From: Candidatus Fermentibacterota bacterium
GTDB taxonomy: Bacteria > JAFGKV01
Reading direction: 5' to 3'
NCBI GenBank assembly: GCA_016928395.1
Contig: JAFGKV010000276.1
Coordinates: 1-42,712, forward strand
Length of the DNA stretch: 42,712 nt
Both the position numbers and the translations under genes were made by a program. A model generated the notes under the pieces. That model was not told where the DNA came from. It worked only from the letters and a program-made list of their open reading frames with translations, and made no database searches. Shown here one piece after another: positions 25,491-33,826 of the stretch; positions within the stretch are counted from its first letter, which is position 1; each line of letters opens with the position of its first letter.

Positions 25491-26096
25491 GTGTTGGTCG
25501 ACCCACTGCTCCGTTTTCTTGTGGTGGATGTGCCTCCGGGTCGCGTGTTGCTGGTTGCAACGTCCCGTGGGCTTGCACGGGTCGTTCTCGGGCCCGAAGA
25601 TTGCATGGTTGGCTCATTGGAGCAGTTGTCGGCCTCCAGGGACCCGCTGGCTGCCAGCCGGGGGAGCCCACTTCTGACGGCGTTGGCAGGCAGCCTGAGG
25701 CGGTACTTCCTTGGCCGCCGGGTTGACTTCTCTCAGGTGCCGCTCGATCTTGCGGGTTCCACCGCCTTTCAGACAGACGTCTGGCGGCTGGCGGCGCAGA
25801 TACCCTACGGGAGCGTGCGCTCCTACGGGTGGCTGGCCGCCCGGCTCGAAGGTCGAGGCTGCGCCCGGGCCGTGGGGCAGGCGCTGGCAAGGAATCCAGT
25901 GCCTGTTGTCGTGCCCTGCCACCGCGTCATCGAGGAATCGGGTGCGCGCGGCGGATTCACCGCCGGCGACGCCTGGAAGGGGTTGTTGCTGGAGCTGGAA
26001 GGAGGCGAGCAACGGCTGAGGCTCCGTGAACGCAAGGTACGGCGGCCGGCCGTGCCGGCGTCTTTCGCGATCGAGCAACCTGGACTGGATAGCTAG
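25491..26096 (+). CDS. ogt: Methylated-DNA-protein cysteine methyltransferase
   Basis: A 201-residue suicide repair enzyme that removes O6-alkyl groups from guanine onto its own cysteine. The active-site motif is PCHRVI with Cys143; the DNA-binding helix-turn-helix (IPYGSVRSYGWLAARLEGRGCARAVGQAL) and the GGFTAGDAWKGLLL end complete the domain. An N-terminal Ada/Ogt-like ribonuclease-fold half precedes it. The GTG start is six bases after GGGAGGAG. Its position right behind uvrC makes a small DNA-repair unit. Confidence 0.92.
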   Translation: MLVDPLLRFLVVDVPPGRVLLVATSRGLARVVLGPEDCMVGSLEQLSASRDPLAASRGSPLLTALAGSLRRYFLGRRVDFSQVPLDLAGSTAFQTDVWRLAAQIPYGSVRSYGWLAARLEGRGCARAVGQALARNPVPVVVPCHRVIEESGARGGFTAGDAWKGLLLELEGGEQRLRLRERKVRRPAVPASFAIEQPGLDS

Positions 26097-26117
26097 AGGC
26101 ACGAAAGGAGGATTCTA

Positions 26118-26984
26118 ATGAAACGTGCCATCGGTGTTGGGCTGTGTGCGGCTATGGTTCTTGTTCTGTGGGGCTGTAGTGACGACGATGTGGTCGACCC
26201 TACGGAGTTGACTCCTCCCTCCAACCTTCGGGTGACTGACCTGGCCGCAGGGGGTGGCACCGTCGGGCTCGCATGGGACGGGGCAGTGGGGGAGTATGTT
26301 GGCTATCGGATCTATGCGCACACGCAGAGCCTGCAGAGCCTTGACAAGGCCGAGACCTTGGCGCCCTACATGAGGGGTGAGGTGGGCTCGGCGCAGCAAA
26401 ACGCGACCGTCAGCCTGACGGACTCCTACACGTACTATTATGTACATGTGCGGGCATACACAAGTGACGGCGACGTATCGCGGGCTTCGAACGAGCTTCT
26501 CGTGATTGCCCGGCCGGAAGGCGCCAACGCGGTAATCTACGAGTTTCTGTCCGCGGTCGGCAATCCCAGCGGATACGATCTCTCCACCGGAGAGGCCGTG
26601 TCCATGGCCAATACCAATCCGGACCGCTATGAACGCGTCGATTTCTTCCTTGCCTATAGCGGCGGCACGTCGGGCGGGGGCGATCTCTACCTCTGGAATC
26701 CGAAAGCGGCCAGCTCGAGCTACCAGAATACCGCAGGCTTTTACGGCTGGACCGGCACGTTCGATTCGCTTACCAGGGTTCCTGACGGCGCCGCATTCTC
26801 GGATCATGTCGCGGTGTCGGTCGGCAAGGTGGTGGTTGTCCAGGTGACGGACGAGAACGCCATCACGAACTACGCCAAGATAGAGGTAGTGTCGGTGGGG
26901 GGAACATCTCCCAATCGTACCGTCACCTTCCGTTGGGCATACCAGCCCGCCCCCGGCAGGCCGGATCTGGTTCCGCAACCCTAA
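26118..26984 (+). CDS. Lipoprotein with fibronectin-III-like domain
   Basis: A 288-residue predicted lipoprotein. The signal peptide ends at WGC, with Cys20, followed by Ser and acidic residues. Residues about 33-132 form a fibronectin-III-like beta domain (PPSNLRV at the start, GTVGLAWD, EYVGYRIYAHT). The rest (about 133-288) is a second, probably beta-rich part with YDLSTGEAVS and GGTSGGGDLYLWNPK, which I do not recognise. The ribosome site AAAGGAGG is six bases upstream of the ATG. Probably surface or periplasmic; function unknown. Confidence 0.8.
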   Translation: MKRAIGVGLCAAMVLVLWGCSDDDVVDPTELTPPSNLRVTDLAAGGGTVGLAWDGAVGEYVGYRIYAHTQSLQSLDKAETLAPYMRGEVGSAQQNATVSLTDSYTYYYVHVRAYTSDGDVSRASNELLVIARPEGANAVIYEFLSAVGNPSGYDLSTGEAVSMANTNPDRYERVDFFLAYSGGTSGGGDLYLWNPKAASSSYQNTAGFYGWTGTFDSLTRVPDGAAFSDHVAVSVGKVVVVQVTDENAITNYAKIEVVSVGGTSPNRTVTFRWAYQPAPGRPDLVPQP

Positions 26985-27045
26985 GGCCATCGAGGGGCGA
27001 GGATTCGTGAGGTCCTCGCCACCCGGCACTTAGCTTGGATAGCAC

Positions 27046-27081
27046 GCACGGGGCGGCCCGCGTGGTCGGGCCGCCCCGTGC
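27046..27081 (+). terminator. Perfect 15-bp-stem hairpin before serS
   Basis: Positions 27046-27060 pair exactly with 27067-27081 around a six-base loop (CGTGGT). The stem is almost all G-C. It ends only 16 bases before the serS start, just ahead of its ribosome site. It can terminate transcription from the lipoprotein gene; no T-run follows. Its closeness to serS also allows an attenuator-like effect. Confidence 0.6.
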
Positions 27082-27097
27082 TGCCTGAGGAGAGCGC

Positions 27098-28405
27098 ATG
27101 CTTGATATGAAACGTATCCGTCAAGACGTTGAACGGGTTCGGGGCTCCCTGCAGGCCAAAGGAAGCGCCGCGTCCCTTGATCGGGTTCTGGAGCTGGACG
27201 AATTGGTGCGCGCAGCGATCTTCGCCACAGACTCGCTGAGGGCCGAGAAGAATACTCTGACGGAACGGTTGGCTCGAGGCGCAGTCGCTGCCGAGGAAGC
27301 CGCCGCGCTGCGCCAGACCGTTCGGGAACTCAATTGCCGTCTCAAGGAGGCCGACGAGGAGCTGAGCAGGCACAGAGACGACCTCGAACGGCTACTAGTA
27401 TGGCTCCCGAACATCCCCCATGAGTCGGTACCCCGCGGGAGCGGTCCGGAGGGCAATGTAGTGGTTCGGTCGTGGGGGAGCCTTCCCACCTTTCCGTTTG
27501 TGCCAGCTCCCCACTGGGATGTTGGGGCATCGCTGGGGATTCTCGACCCACAGCGCGGGGCGAGAATTTCGGGCAGCAACTTCCCGCTCTTGTCGGGCGA
27601 CGGGGCTCTGCTCACCCGAGCCCTCATTACCCTCATGCTGGATCTTCACACGACTGAGCACGGATACCTGGAGCATTGGGTCCCCTATCTCGTGAATCGC
27701 GCGGCCATGGTGGGGACGGGCCAGCTTCCCAAGCTCGAAGAAGATATGTACGTGTGCTCCGCCCCGGAGCTGTTTCTCATCCCCACGGGAGAAGTCCCCC
27801 TGACGAATCTGTGGCGTGAGGAGATCATCGCCGAGGATCAGCTTCCCATCCGCATGGTGGGTTACACGCCATGTTTCCGCAAGGAAGCAGGCACCTATGG
27901 CAAGGATACGAGGGGTCTCAACCGAGTACACCAGTTCGACAAAGTTGAGATGGTGAAACTGGTTGAGCCCAGCCAATCCTACGATGAGCTGGAGAGTCTC
28001 GTTGCAGACGCGGAGGAGGTGCTGCAGAGGCTGCAGCTTCCCTACCGCGTGGTGAGCCTGTGTACGGGAGATCTCAGTTTCTCTGCAGCCAAGTGCTACG
28101 ACCTGGAGGTGTGGGCTGCGGGTCAGGAGCGATGGCTTGAGGTGTCGTCCTGCAGCAACTTCGAGGATTTCCAGGCACGACGCATGGGGATTCGTTTCCG
28201 CCCCCGCTCAGGGGGAAAACCGCAGTTGGTTCATACTTTGAACGGATCCGGCCTTGCCCTTCCGCGAATCATAGCGGCGCTGCTGGAGAACGGCCAGACA
28301 GCGGAGGGAACCGTCAAGCTTCCCGAAGCGCTGTGGCCCTATATGCGCGGCCGAACCATGATCGGGCCCACACATCGGACCACAGGGCACTCAGAGGAAG
28401 GATGA
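27098..28405 (+). CDS. serS: Seryl-tRNA synthetase
   Basis: A 435-residue class II synthetase that charges tRNA-Ser (and tRNA-Sec). The N-terminal tRNA-binding coiled coil covers about residues 30-100. The catalytic core shows motif 1 (SGSNFPLLSGDGALLTRALI region), motif 2 (TPCFRKEAGTYGKDTRGLNRVHQFDKVE stretch) and motif 3 (GSGLALPRIIAALLE). IPTGEVPL and SSCSNFEDFQARR are typical of the family. GAGGAGAG precedes the ATG. Alone in its unit, with a strong hairpin right upstream. Confidence 0.97.
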   Translation: MLDMKRIRQDVERVRGSLQAKGSAASLDRVLELDELVRAAIFATDSLRAEKNTLTERLARGAVAAEEAAALRQTVRELNCRLKEADEELSRHRDDLERLLVWLPNIPHESVPRGSGPEGNVVVRSWGSLPTFPFVPAPHWDVGASLGILDPQRGARISGSNFPLLSGDGALLTRALITLMLDLHTTEHGYLEHWVPYLVNRAAMVGTGQLPKLEEDMYVCSAPELFLIPTGEVPLTNLWREEIIAEDQLPIRMVGYTPCFRKEAGTYGKDTRGLNRVHQFDKVEMVKLVEPSQSYDELESLVADAEEVLQRLQLPYRVVSLCTGDLSFSAAKCYDLEVWAAGQERWLEVSSCSNFEDFQARRMGIRFRPRSGGKPQLVHTLNGSGLALPRIIAALLENGQTAEGTVKLPEALWPYMRGRTMIGPTHRTTGHSEEG

Positions 28406-28504
28406 GGCGGGCAGGGGTCCTTCCAGTTCGTTCGACAGCTTCCACCGAGTCTCTTGATTTCGGTGACGCGCCGGCGCTGGCCGAGCCACGGGCGGTCCTG
28501 AGCG

Positions 28505-29758
28505 ATGGGTGCTGAGCTGCCGCGTCATGAACCCTCATGGCTATGGCCCTCCGGGCTTTTGCGCGGCTACCTTGTTGGTGGATCGCTGCTGCTGGCCTTT
28601 GCTTTTCTGGTGTACACGCAATCTGTGGTGAATCGGATGGAACGGCAGAGCCTGGCGTTCATCCGTATGTTCAGGACCGTTCTTGAGACCGAGGCATCGG
28701 ATACTTCGGGCGCGGCAACCACCCACCTGGTCCCTCTGTTTGACGAGATCCGCGGCGTGCTTCACACCAGCATGCCCGTGGTGGTCACCGACCCTGAGGA
28801 CACGGTTCTCTTCGGGGCGGGCATCCCCGTGCTCCTCGGTCGCCCGCTGGTGGAGCAGCCGGAGCCAGTACGCCGGTCCATCCGGCGGATGGACACTTCG
28901 CGGCATCGTCTCCCTCTTCATGCAGAACCCGGGGGAGACCTTGTGGGCTACCTTATCTGGGGCGAGCACCGGGTAATCCGCGAGCTGCGGTGGATGCCGC
29001 CGCTGGAGATCCTCACGGTCGGGGTGTTTGTGTTGCTTGGATTACTGGGTCTCCGGCGTCTCAAGGCCGCTGAGCAGCGCTCTCTGTGGTTCGGCATGGC
29101 CAGGGAGGCCGCCCACCAGTTGGGGACACCCATTTCCTCGCTCATGGGGTGGGCCGAACTGCTCAAGGCGGAAGGAGGAGGGGATAGCGTACCGGCGGCT
29201 CAGGTGGCGGCTGAGATGAGCAGGGATATCGATCGGCTCTCCAAGGTTGCCCGCAGGTTCGAGCGTATTGGGCACCCTCCCCACGTCGAGACGATGGATG
29301 TTCGACCGATCATTGAGGAGACCGCGAACTATTTTCGCGCTCGCGTGCCGCATCAGGAACGCGGCGTGCGCATCCTTGAGGACTACGGAAGGATCTTGCC
29401 GGTCAAGGCCAACCGAGAGCTTCTCACCTGGGTCTTGGAGAATCTGGTTCGCAACAGCATCGAGGCTTTGGGTGACGGCGGTGAAGTGGTTCTTCGTACC
29501 GGCTTGGAACCAAGGACCAATGAAGTACGTATCCAGGTTGAGGACTCGGGGCGGGGAATGACCGGGAGGGTCCGGAGCAGGGCATTCAAACCGGGGTTCT
29601 CCACCAAGGCGCGTGGCTGGGGTTTGGGGCTTGCTATGGCCAGACGGATCGTCGAGGAGTATCACGGCGGGAGGCTTCGAATCGTGCGCAGCCAGCCGGG
29701 TCGCGGAACGCTCATGGAGATTACTCTACCAGGTCACGATCGAGGGCAAAGCCAGTGA
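28505..29758 (+). CDS. Membrane sensor histidine kinase
   Basis: A 417-residue two-component sensor. Two membrane helices (about 20-40 and 166-184) enclose a 120-residue extracytoplasmic sensor domain without a recognised fold. The cytoplasmic H-box is EAAHQLGTPISSL, with His204 as phosphorylation site. The ATPase domain shows the N-box ENLVRNSIEAL, the G1 motif DSGRGM and the G2 motif GWGLGLAM. The H-box with HQLGTP belongs to the PorY-like/WalK-like group. The GTG of the regulator downstream overlaps its stop (GTGA), so the two form a cognate pair. The signal sensed is unknown. Confidence 0.9.
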   Translation: MGAELPRHEPSWLWPSGLLRGYLVGGSLLLAFAFLVYTQSVVNRMERQSLAFIRMFRTVLETEASDTSGAATTHLVPLFDEIRGVLHTSMPVVVTDPEDTVLFGAGIPVLLGRPLVEQPEPVRRSIRRMDTSRHRLPLHAEPGGDLVGYLIWGEHRVIRELRWMPPLEILTVGVFVLLGLLGLRRLKAAEQRSLWFGMAREAAHQLGTPISSLMGWAELLKAEGGGDSVPAAQVAAEMSRDIDRLSKVARRFERIGHPPHVETMDVRPIIEETANYFRARVPHQERGVRILEDYGRILPVKANRELLTWVLENLVRNSIEALGDGGEVVLRTGLEPRTNEVRIQVEDSGRGMTGRVRSRAFKPGFSTKARGWGLGLAMARRIVEEYHGGRLRIVRSQPGRGTLMEITLPGHDRGQSQ

Positions 29759-31317
29759 CGACACAGCGCGCATACCGGGTGCTGTGGGTGGATGACGAAG
29801 TGGACATGCTCAGACCTCACGTCATCTTCCTGGAGCAGAAGGGTTACATAGTTCGCACCGCGACCAACGGTGACGATGCGATCCACTACGTGCAGCGGGA
29901 GTCTTTCGATCTCATCCTGCTGGACAAGATCATGGCCGGCAGGGACGGCTTGAGCACACTGGAGGAGATAAAGACTATCAACTCGAGCCTGCCAGTGATC
30001 ATGATCACCAAGAGCGAAGACGAGGTGGTCATGGATCAGGCCATTGCCAAGCGCATTGACGACTATCTCATCAAACCCCTGAATCCGATGCAGGTCTATG
30101 GAGCGTGCCGGCGCATTCTGGAACGGGCACGAATCCGCGAGACGAGCCTGGCGGGCGAGTTTGCGAAGGCCTTTGGAGCCATGCAGCAACTCCTGAGGGG
30201 TGCCTGCGACCCTGCTGACTGGATCCGGTTGGCAGCCCAGCTTTCGGAATGGGACCTCCGACTGGACGGCAGCACCGACAGTGCGATGAAGCAGGCGCAT
30301 CGGGAACATCGCAGTGAGGTCAATCTGGAGTTCGGCAACTTCGTTGGCTCCCGCTATGGCGAGTGGGCTCGGGGACAGGGAGCGCCCGTGCTATCGCTCG
30401 ATGTGGTCCGCCTGTTCATCGCTCCGCATCTCCGTGCCGGGCGGAAAGTCGTGTTCTTCATCATCGACGGTATGCGGCTGGACCAATGGATGGCCATTGA
30501 ACCTCTACTTCGTCCGTTCTACAATGTGAAACGGCATGACTACTACGCGGTCTTGCCGACGGCCACGCCGTACTCCCGCAACGCCATCTTTTCCGGCCTC
30601 TACCCTGGGGAGATCGCCGAACGGTATCCGGCCTTCTGGCCTGATGCCACGGCCGAGGAAAGCTCCCGCAACCGGTTCGAGAGGGAATTGCTGGGCGAGC
30701 TTCTTCGCAGGCTTGGCATCAAGCTCAGGCATGATATCTTCTACCAGAAGGTGTTCACGGCGCAAGAAGCGGATGCAACGCGGAGGAACTTGCGCCAGAT
30801 CGCCTCTGCAGATCTTTCCGCCTTGGTGTATAGCTTCGTTGACATTCTGACCCACGGACGATCGCAATCGGAGATACTGAAAGAGATCGTGCCCGACGAG
30901 ACTGCCTTCAGAGGCCTGACCCGATCCTGGTTCAGCCATTCGGCGTTGTTTGAGCTCATGAAAGATCTCTCCGAGAAGGATAATCTCGTCGTGGTGACTT
31001 CCGATCATGGCTCAGTGCTGTGTCTGAGATCCACCAAGGTCTTCGGAAACAAGGACACTTCGACCAATGTGCGCTACAAGTACGGTCGAAACCTGGGCTG
31101 CAATGACCGGCATGCGCTGCACGTACGACATCCGAAGGAGTTTCGCCTGCCCACCGACAACCTGGTGACTGACTACCTCATCGCCAAGGAAGACTACTAC
31201 TTCGTCTACCCGACCCGTTTCCGGGAGTTCGAACGCCAGTACTACGGCGGTTTCCAGCACGGCGGCATCTCGCTGGAAGAGATGATCGTGCCTTTGGCCC
31301 TGCTTGAACCTCGATGA
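29755..31317 (+). CDS. PorX-like response regulator with PglZ phosphatase domain
   Basis: A 520-residue regulator. The receiver domain (1-120) has the acidic pocket (WVDDE), phospho-acceptor Asp57, Thr85 and Lys107. A helical linker leads to a PglZ/alkaline-phosphatase-superfamily domain (about 220-515): FFIIDGMRLDQW supplies the first metal site, ATPYSRNAIFSG the Thr nucleophile and VVTSDHGSV the second metal site. This is the architecture of PorX, which controls type IX secretion in Bacteroidota; other FCB bacteria have homologues without that system. There is no DNA-binding domain, so output is probably enzymatic or protein-protein. It overlaps the kinase upstream by four bases and rimI downstream by four (ATGA). 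Confidence 0.88.
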   Translation: MTTQRAYRVLWVDDEVDMLRPHVIFLEQKGYIVRTATNGDDAIHYVQRESFDLILLDKIMAGRDGLSTLEEIKTINSSLPVIMITKSEDEVVMDQAIAKRIDDYLIKPLNPMQVYGACRRILERARIRETSLAGEFAKAFGAMQQLLRGACDPADWIRLAAQLSEWDLRLDGSTDSAMKQAHREHRSEVNLEFGNFVGSRYGEWARGQGAPVLSLDVVRLFIAPHLRAGRKVVFFIIDGMRLDQWMAIEPLLRPFYNVKRHDYYAVLPTATPYSRNAIFSGLYPGEIAERYPAFWPDATAEESSRNRFERELLGELLRRLGIKLRHDIFYQKVFTAQEADATRRNLRQIASADLSALVYSFVDILTHGRSQSEILKEIVPDETAFRGLTRSWFSHSALFELMKDLSEKDNLVVVTSDHGSVLCLRSTKVFGNKDTSTNVRYKYGRNLGCNDRHALHVRHPKEFRLPTDNLVTDYLIAKEDYYFVYPTRFREFERQYYGGFQHGGISLEEMIVPLALLEPR

Positions 31318-31829
31318 TCCTGACGGCATTGACTATTCGTGGTGCGGTTGCATCGGATGCCGAGGGAATTCATCGCGTCGAAGGGGAGGCGTTCCCGGAC
31401 CCGTGGAGCCTACGCATGTTTTCCCATCTCATTGAGGGCGGCTCGCGGGCGAGTGCCCGTGTCATGGTCGGGTGCGTGGACGAGAGGATTCTGGGGTTCG
31501 TGGTAGCAGAGCGAGCGGATCCTGAGATCCACGTGACCAATATCGCCGTAGATCCTTCGTTTCGCCGGATGGGTATTGCACAGCGCCTCATGCAGGCCAT
31601 TGTCTCGTGGTCTGAGAACGAGGGGCTGGAAGAGGTGTGGCTGGAGGTCCGTGAGGGCAATCACGCGGCGCGAGCGCTTTATGGCGCCTTGGGCTTTGTC
31701 GAAATCCTCAGGCGTCCGCAGTACTATCGCCGTCCTGTCGAAGATGCGTTGATCCTGGCGCTGTTCCTGCGCGGAGCTCAGGCGTTGCCCGAGCGCCGAG
31801 TGGCGGTTTCATTGGAGCCCTGCTCGTGA
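31314..31829 (+). CDS. rimI: Ribosomal-protein-alanine N-acetyltransferase-like (GNAT)
   Basis: A 171-residue GNAT acetyltransferase similar to RimI, which acetylates the N-terminus of ribosomal protein S18. The acetyl-CoA loop is R-R-M-G-I-A, within VDPSFRRMGIAQRLMQ; the substrate end is LYGALGFVEILRRPQYYRRP, typical of RimI. The ATG overlaps the PorX-like stop by four bases. RimI assignment among GNATs is by pattern only; a general N-acetyltransferase role is also possible. Confidence 0.8.
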   Translation: MILTALTIRGAVASDAEGIHRVEGEAFPDPWSLRMFSHLIEGGSRASARVMVGCVDERILGFVVAERADPEIHVTNIAVDPSFRRMGIAQRLMQAIVSWSENEGLEEVWLEVREGNHAARALYGALGFVEILRRPQYYRRPVEDALILALFLRGAQALPERRVAVSLEPCS

Positions 31830-32228
31830 CGATGCGTCGACCGCTCGGTTGTGCGAGCGATGGCCGAATGGAGCCCGGGATTCAGCAACCGGCACCAAGA
31901 CCAGCCAGTCGGCAGTCGTTGGAATGCGTCAGAACCGTCGACAGTGCGCGGCGGGTTTCATGCGAAACGGGGCCTGGTTTTTCCGGATCCTGAGCTTCAC
32001 CAGGCTTCGGAAATGGCGTGTCCGCCAGATGTAGCCTCACCGCAGAGGCATTCAGTGCGGATCGTTTCCCCGTGGAGGTCGTTGTCGATGGCAGAGGAGG
32101 CGGGCGGGTCAAGGCACAATAGAGCGACGACAGTCGAGGTTCGGCCTTGAGTGGCAATGCCCCCGTGAGAGTCATGGAGCGGCCGCACAGCATGTCCTGG
32201 GGGCATGCTCATCGATGGGAGAGTCACA
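31830..32228. other. Spacer before accD, no gene seen
   Basis: About 400 bp. Frames are short and have no ribosome site or recognisable sequence. No clear promoter pair, hairpin or riboswitch-like structure was found by eye. Confidence 0.45.
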
Positions 32229-33146
32229 GTGAGTGAACCGTGGTACAAGCGAATCACCAGAGGGCCAGCGAGTCAACAGAAGCGAGACGTGCCGGAGGGA
32301 CTGTGGGTGAAATGTACTGAGTGCGGCGAGATTCACTATGAAGGCCAGCTTCGCAGGGCGCTGAGGGTGTGCCGGAAGTGTGGTTTCCATTTCCGGATTT
32401 CCGCTCGCGACTATTTCGAGTTGCTCCTCGACCCCGGGACTTTCGAGGAGTTGTACACAGACGTTCGCCCTGTCGATTTCCTCGGGTTTCGCGATGCGAA
32501 GCCCTATGCCGATCGTCTCAAGGCATCCCAGAAGAAGACAGGGCTGGAGGATGCCGCCATCGTCGGCTCTGCCGCCATTGCAGGGATTCCCGTAGCCATC
32601 GGGGCGCTTGAGTTTTCCTTCATGGGAGGCAGCATGGGCAGCGTCGTTGGGGAGAAGATCGCCCGGATCCTTGACTACGGATGCGAGCACGGTTTTCCCG
32701 CCATAACAATCACCGCCACGGGCGGGGCCAGGATGCAGGAGGGGATTCTCTCCCTCATGCAGATGGCCAAGACCGCTGGCGCGGTCGCCCGCCTCAACCG
32801 CACAGGCGTGCCCTACATCTCAATCCTGACCAATCCCTCCATGGCTGGCGTACTGGCGTCGTACGCCAGCCTTGGTGATGTCATCATCGCGGAACCCAAG
32901 GCGCTGTTGGGATTCGCGGGTCCTCGCGTTATCCAACGCACCATCAGACAGGAACTGCCGCCCGGGTTTCAGAGCTCTGAGTTCTTCCTCAACCACGGCA
33001 TGGTGGACATCGTTGCCCCCCGTGACCAACTCAGGGCTGTTGTCACGCGTGTGCTCAGTTTCTTCGTGTCGCGGCCCGCCGAGACGCCTTCCGTCGCATC
33101 CGAAAGCCTCACCGCGGAGCCCGCTGCACGCCCGGCTGACGCGTGA
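32229..33146 (+). CDS. accD: Acetyl-CoA carboxylase carboxyltransferase subunit beta
   Basis: A 305-residue subunit of acetyl-CoA carboxylase, which with AccA moves the carboxyl group from biotin to acetyl-CoA, the first step of fatty-acid synthesis. The N-terminal zinc ribbon is C-x2-C (CTEC) and C-x2-C (CRKC). The crotonase-like core shows FMGGSMGSVVGEKI, TATGGARMQEG and SYASLGDVIIAEPKALLGFAGPRVI. The GTG at 32229 gives the usual start (SEPWYKR); an ATG 24 bases earlier is also possible. Its stop overlaps the next gene by four bases (GTGA). Confidence 0.95.
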   Translation: MSEPWYKRITRGPASQQKRDVPEGLWVKCTECGEIHYEGQLRRALRVCRKCGFHFRISARDYFELLLDPGTFEELYTDVRPVDFLGFRDAKPYADRLKASQKKTGLEDAAIVGSAAIAGIPVAIGALEFSFMGGSMGSVVGEKIARILDYGCEHGFPAITITATGGARMQEGILSLMQMAKTAGAVARLNRTGVPYISILTNPSMAGVLASYASLGDVIIAEPKALLGFAGPRVIQRTIRQELPPGFQSSEFFLNHGMVDIVAPRDQLRAVVTRVLSFFVSRPAETPSVASESLTAEPAARPADA

Positions 33147-33826
33147 GGGACGCGCGGCGCGTGCGTCTTCTTGACAGGCTGCTTCCCGGTCTTCCCGCGC
33201 CCGCGGAACGACTATCCAATGCTCCGGTTGATAGCGGGCTAGTACGGGAGGCCCTGTCGCGTCACGGGCACTTCAGACTCACCGCGCGGGGAGGCAGCAT
33301 GAACCCGGCAATACCTGACGGCGCCATCCTGGAGATCGAACCAATACTGTTCGAACACGCCGGGTTTGGGGATGTGGTGATGGCCAGCTATGGCCCTTCC
33401 TGGTACGTGATCCACCGGGTTGTCGGTCGTGATCGTTCCGCCGACACCCTCCTCACCAAGGGCGACAGCCTTGATGCCGTCGATCCCAGAGTAGACAGGG
33501 CGGCGTTTCTTGGCCGCGTCGCCGGCTATGTCGTCGGTAGGCGCCAGGTTTGGCTAAAGAGGGGCCTCATGCGTGGGGCGGGGCCATTGCTGAGTGTGTT
33601 TTCCCTTGCATCGATGGGAGTTGCATCGCCTCTGTGCCGGATGCTGACGCGGACTCGGGGCGGCGTGAGAGTGGCTCGTCTGATCGCCAGGGCTTCTCGT
33701 GTTCCGGGCTGGGTTGTGGCCTGGTGTCTCGTTTTCCTCAGCCAGCGGCCCTGCGAGCCGCGAAGCAATGGTCAAGATAGAGGTCCCAGTGACGGTCACT
33801 GCCCCGAAGAAGCCACGGCACCTTGA
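33143..33826 (+). CDS. S26/S24-type peptidase (SipW/SEC11-like)
   Basis: A 227-residue protein with a signal-peptidase-like core. The catalytic serine is Ser52 in RGGSMNPAIPDG. A histidine in YVIHRVVG stands where Bacillus SipW and eukaryotic SEC11 have His instead of the bacterial Lys, and LLTKGDSLDAVDPR follows. There is no N-terminal membrane helix, unlike canonical signal peptidases. A hydrophobic stretch lies at about 148-165, and the last 50 residues are Arg/Pro-rich and may be disordered. The GTG start overlaps accD. The C-terminal 89 bp overlap a convergent gene on the other strand. The substrate is unknown. Confidence 0.75.
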   Translation: MRDARRVRLLDRLLPGLPAPAERLSNAPVDSGLVREALSRHGHFRLTARGGSMNPAIPDGAILEIEPILFEHAGFGDVVMASYGPSWYVIHRVVGRDRSADTLLTKGDSLDAVDPRVDRAAFLGRVAGYVVGRRQVWLKRGLMRGAGPLLSVFSLASMGVASPLCRMLTRTRGGVRVARLIARASRVPGWVVAWCLVFLSQRPCEPRSNGQDRGPSDGHCPEEATAP

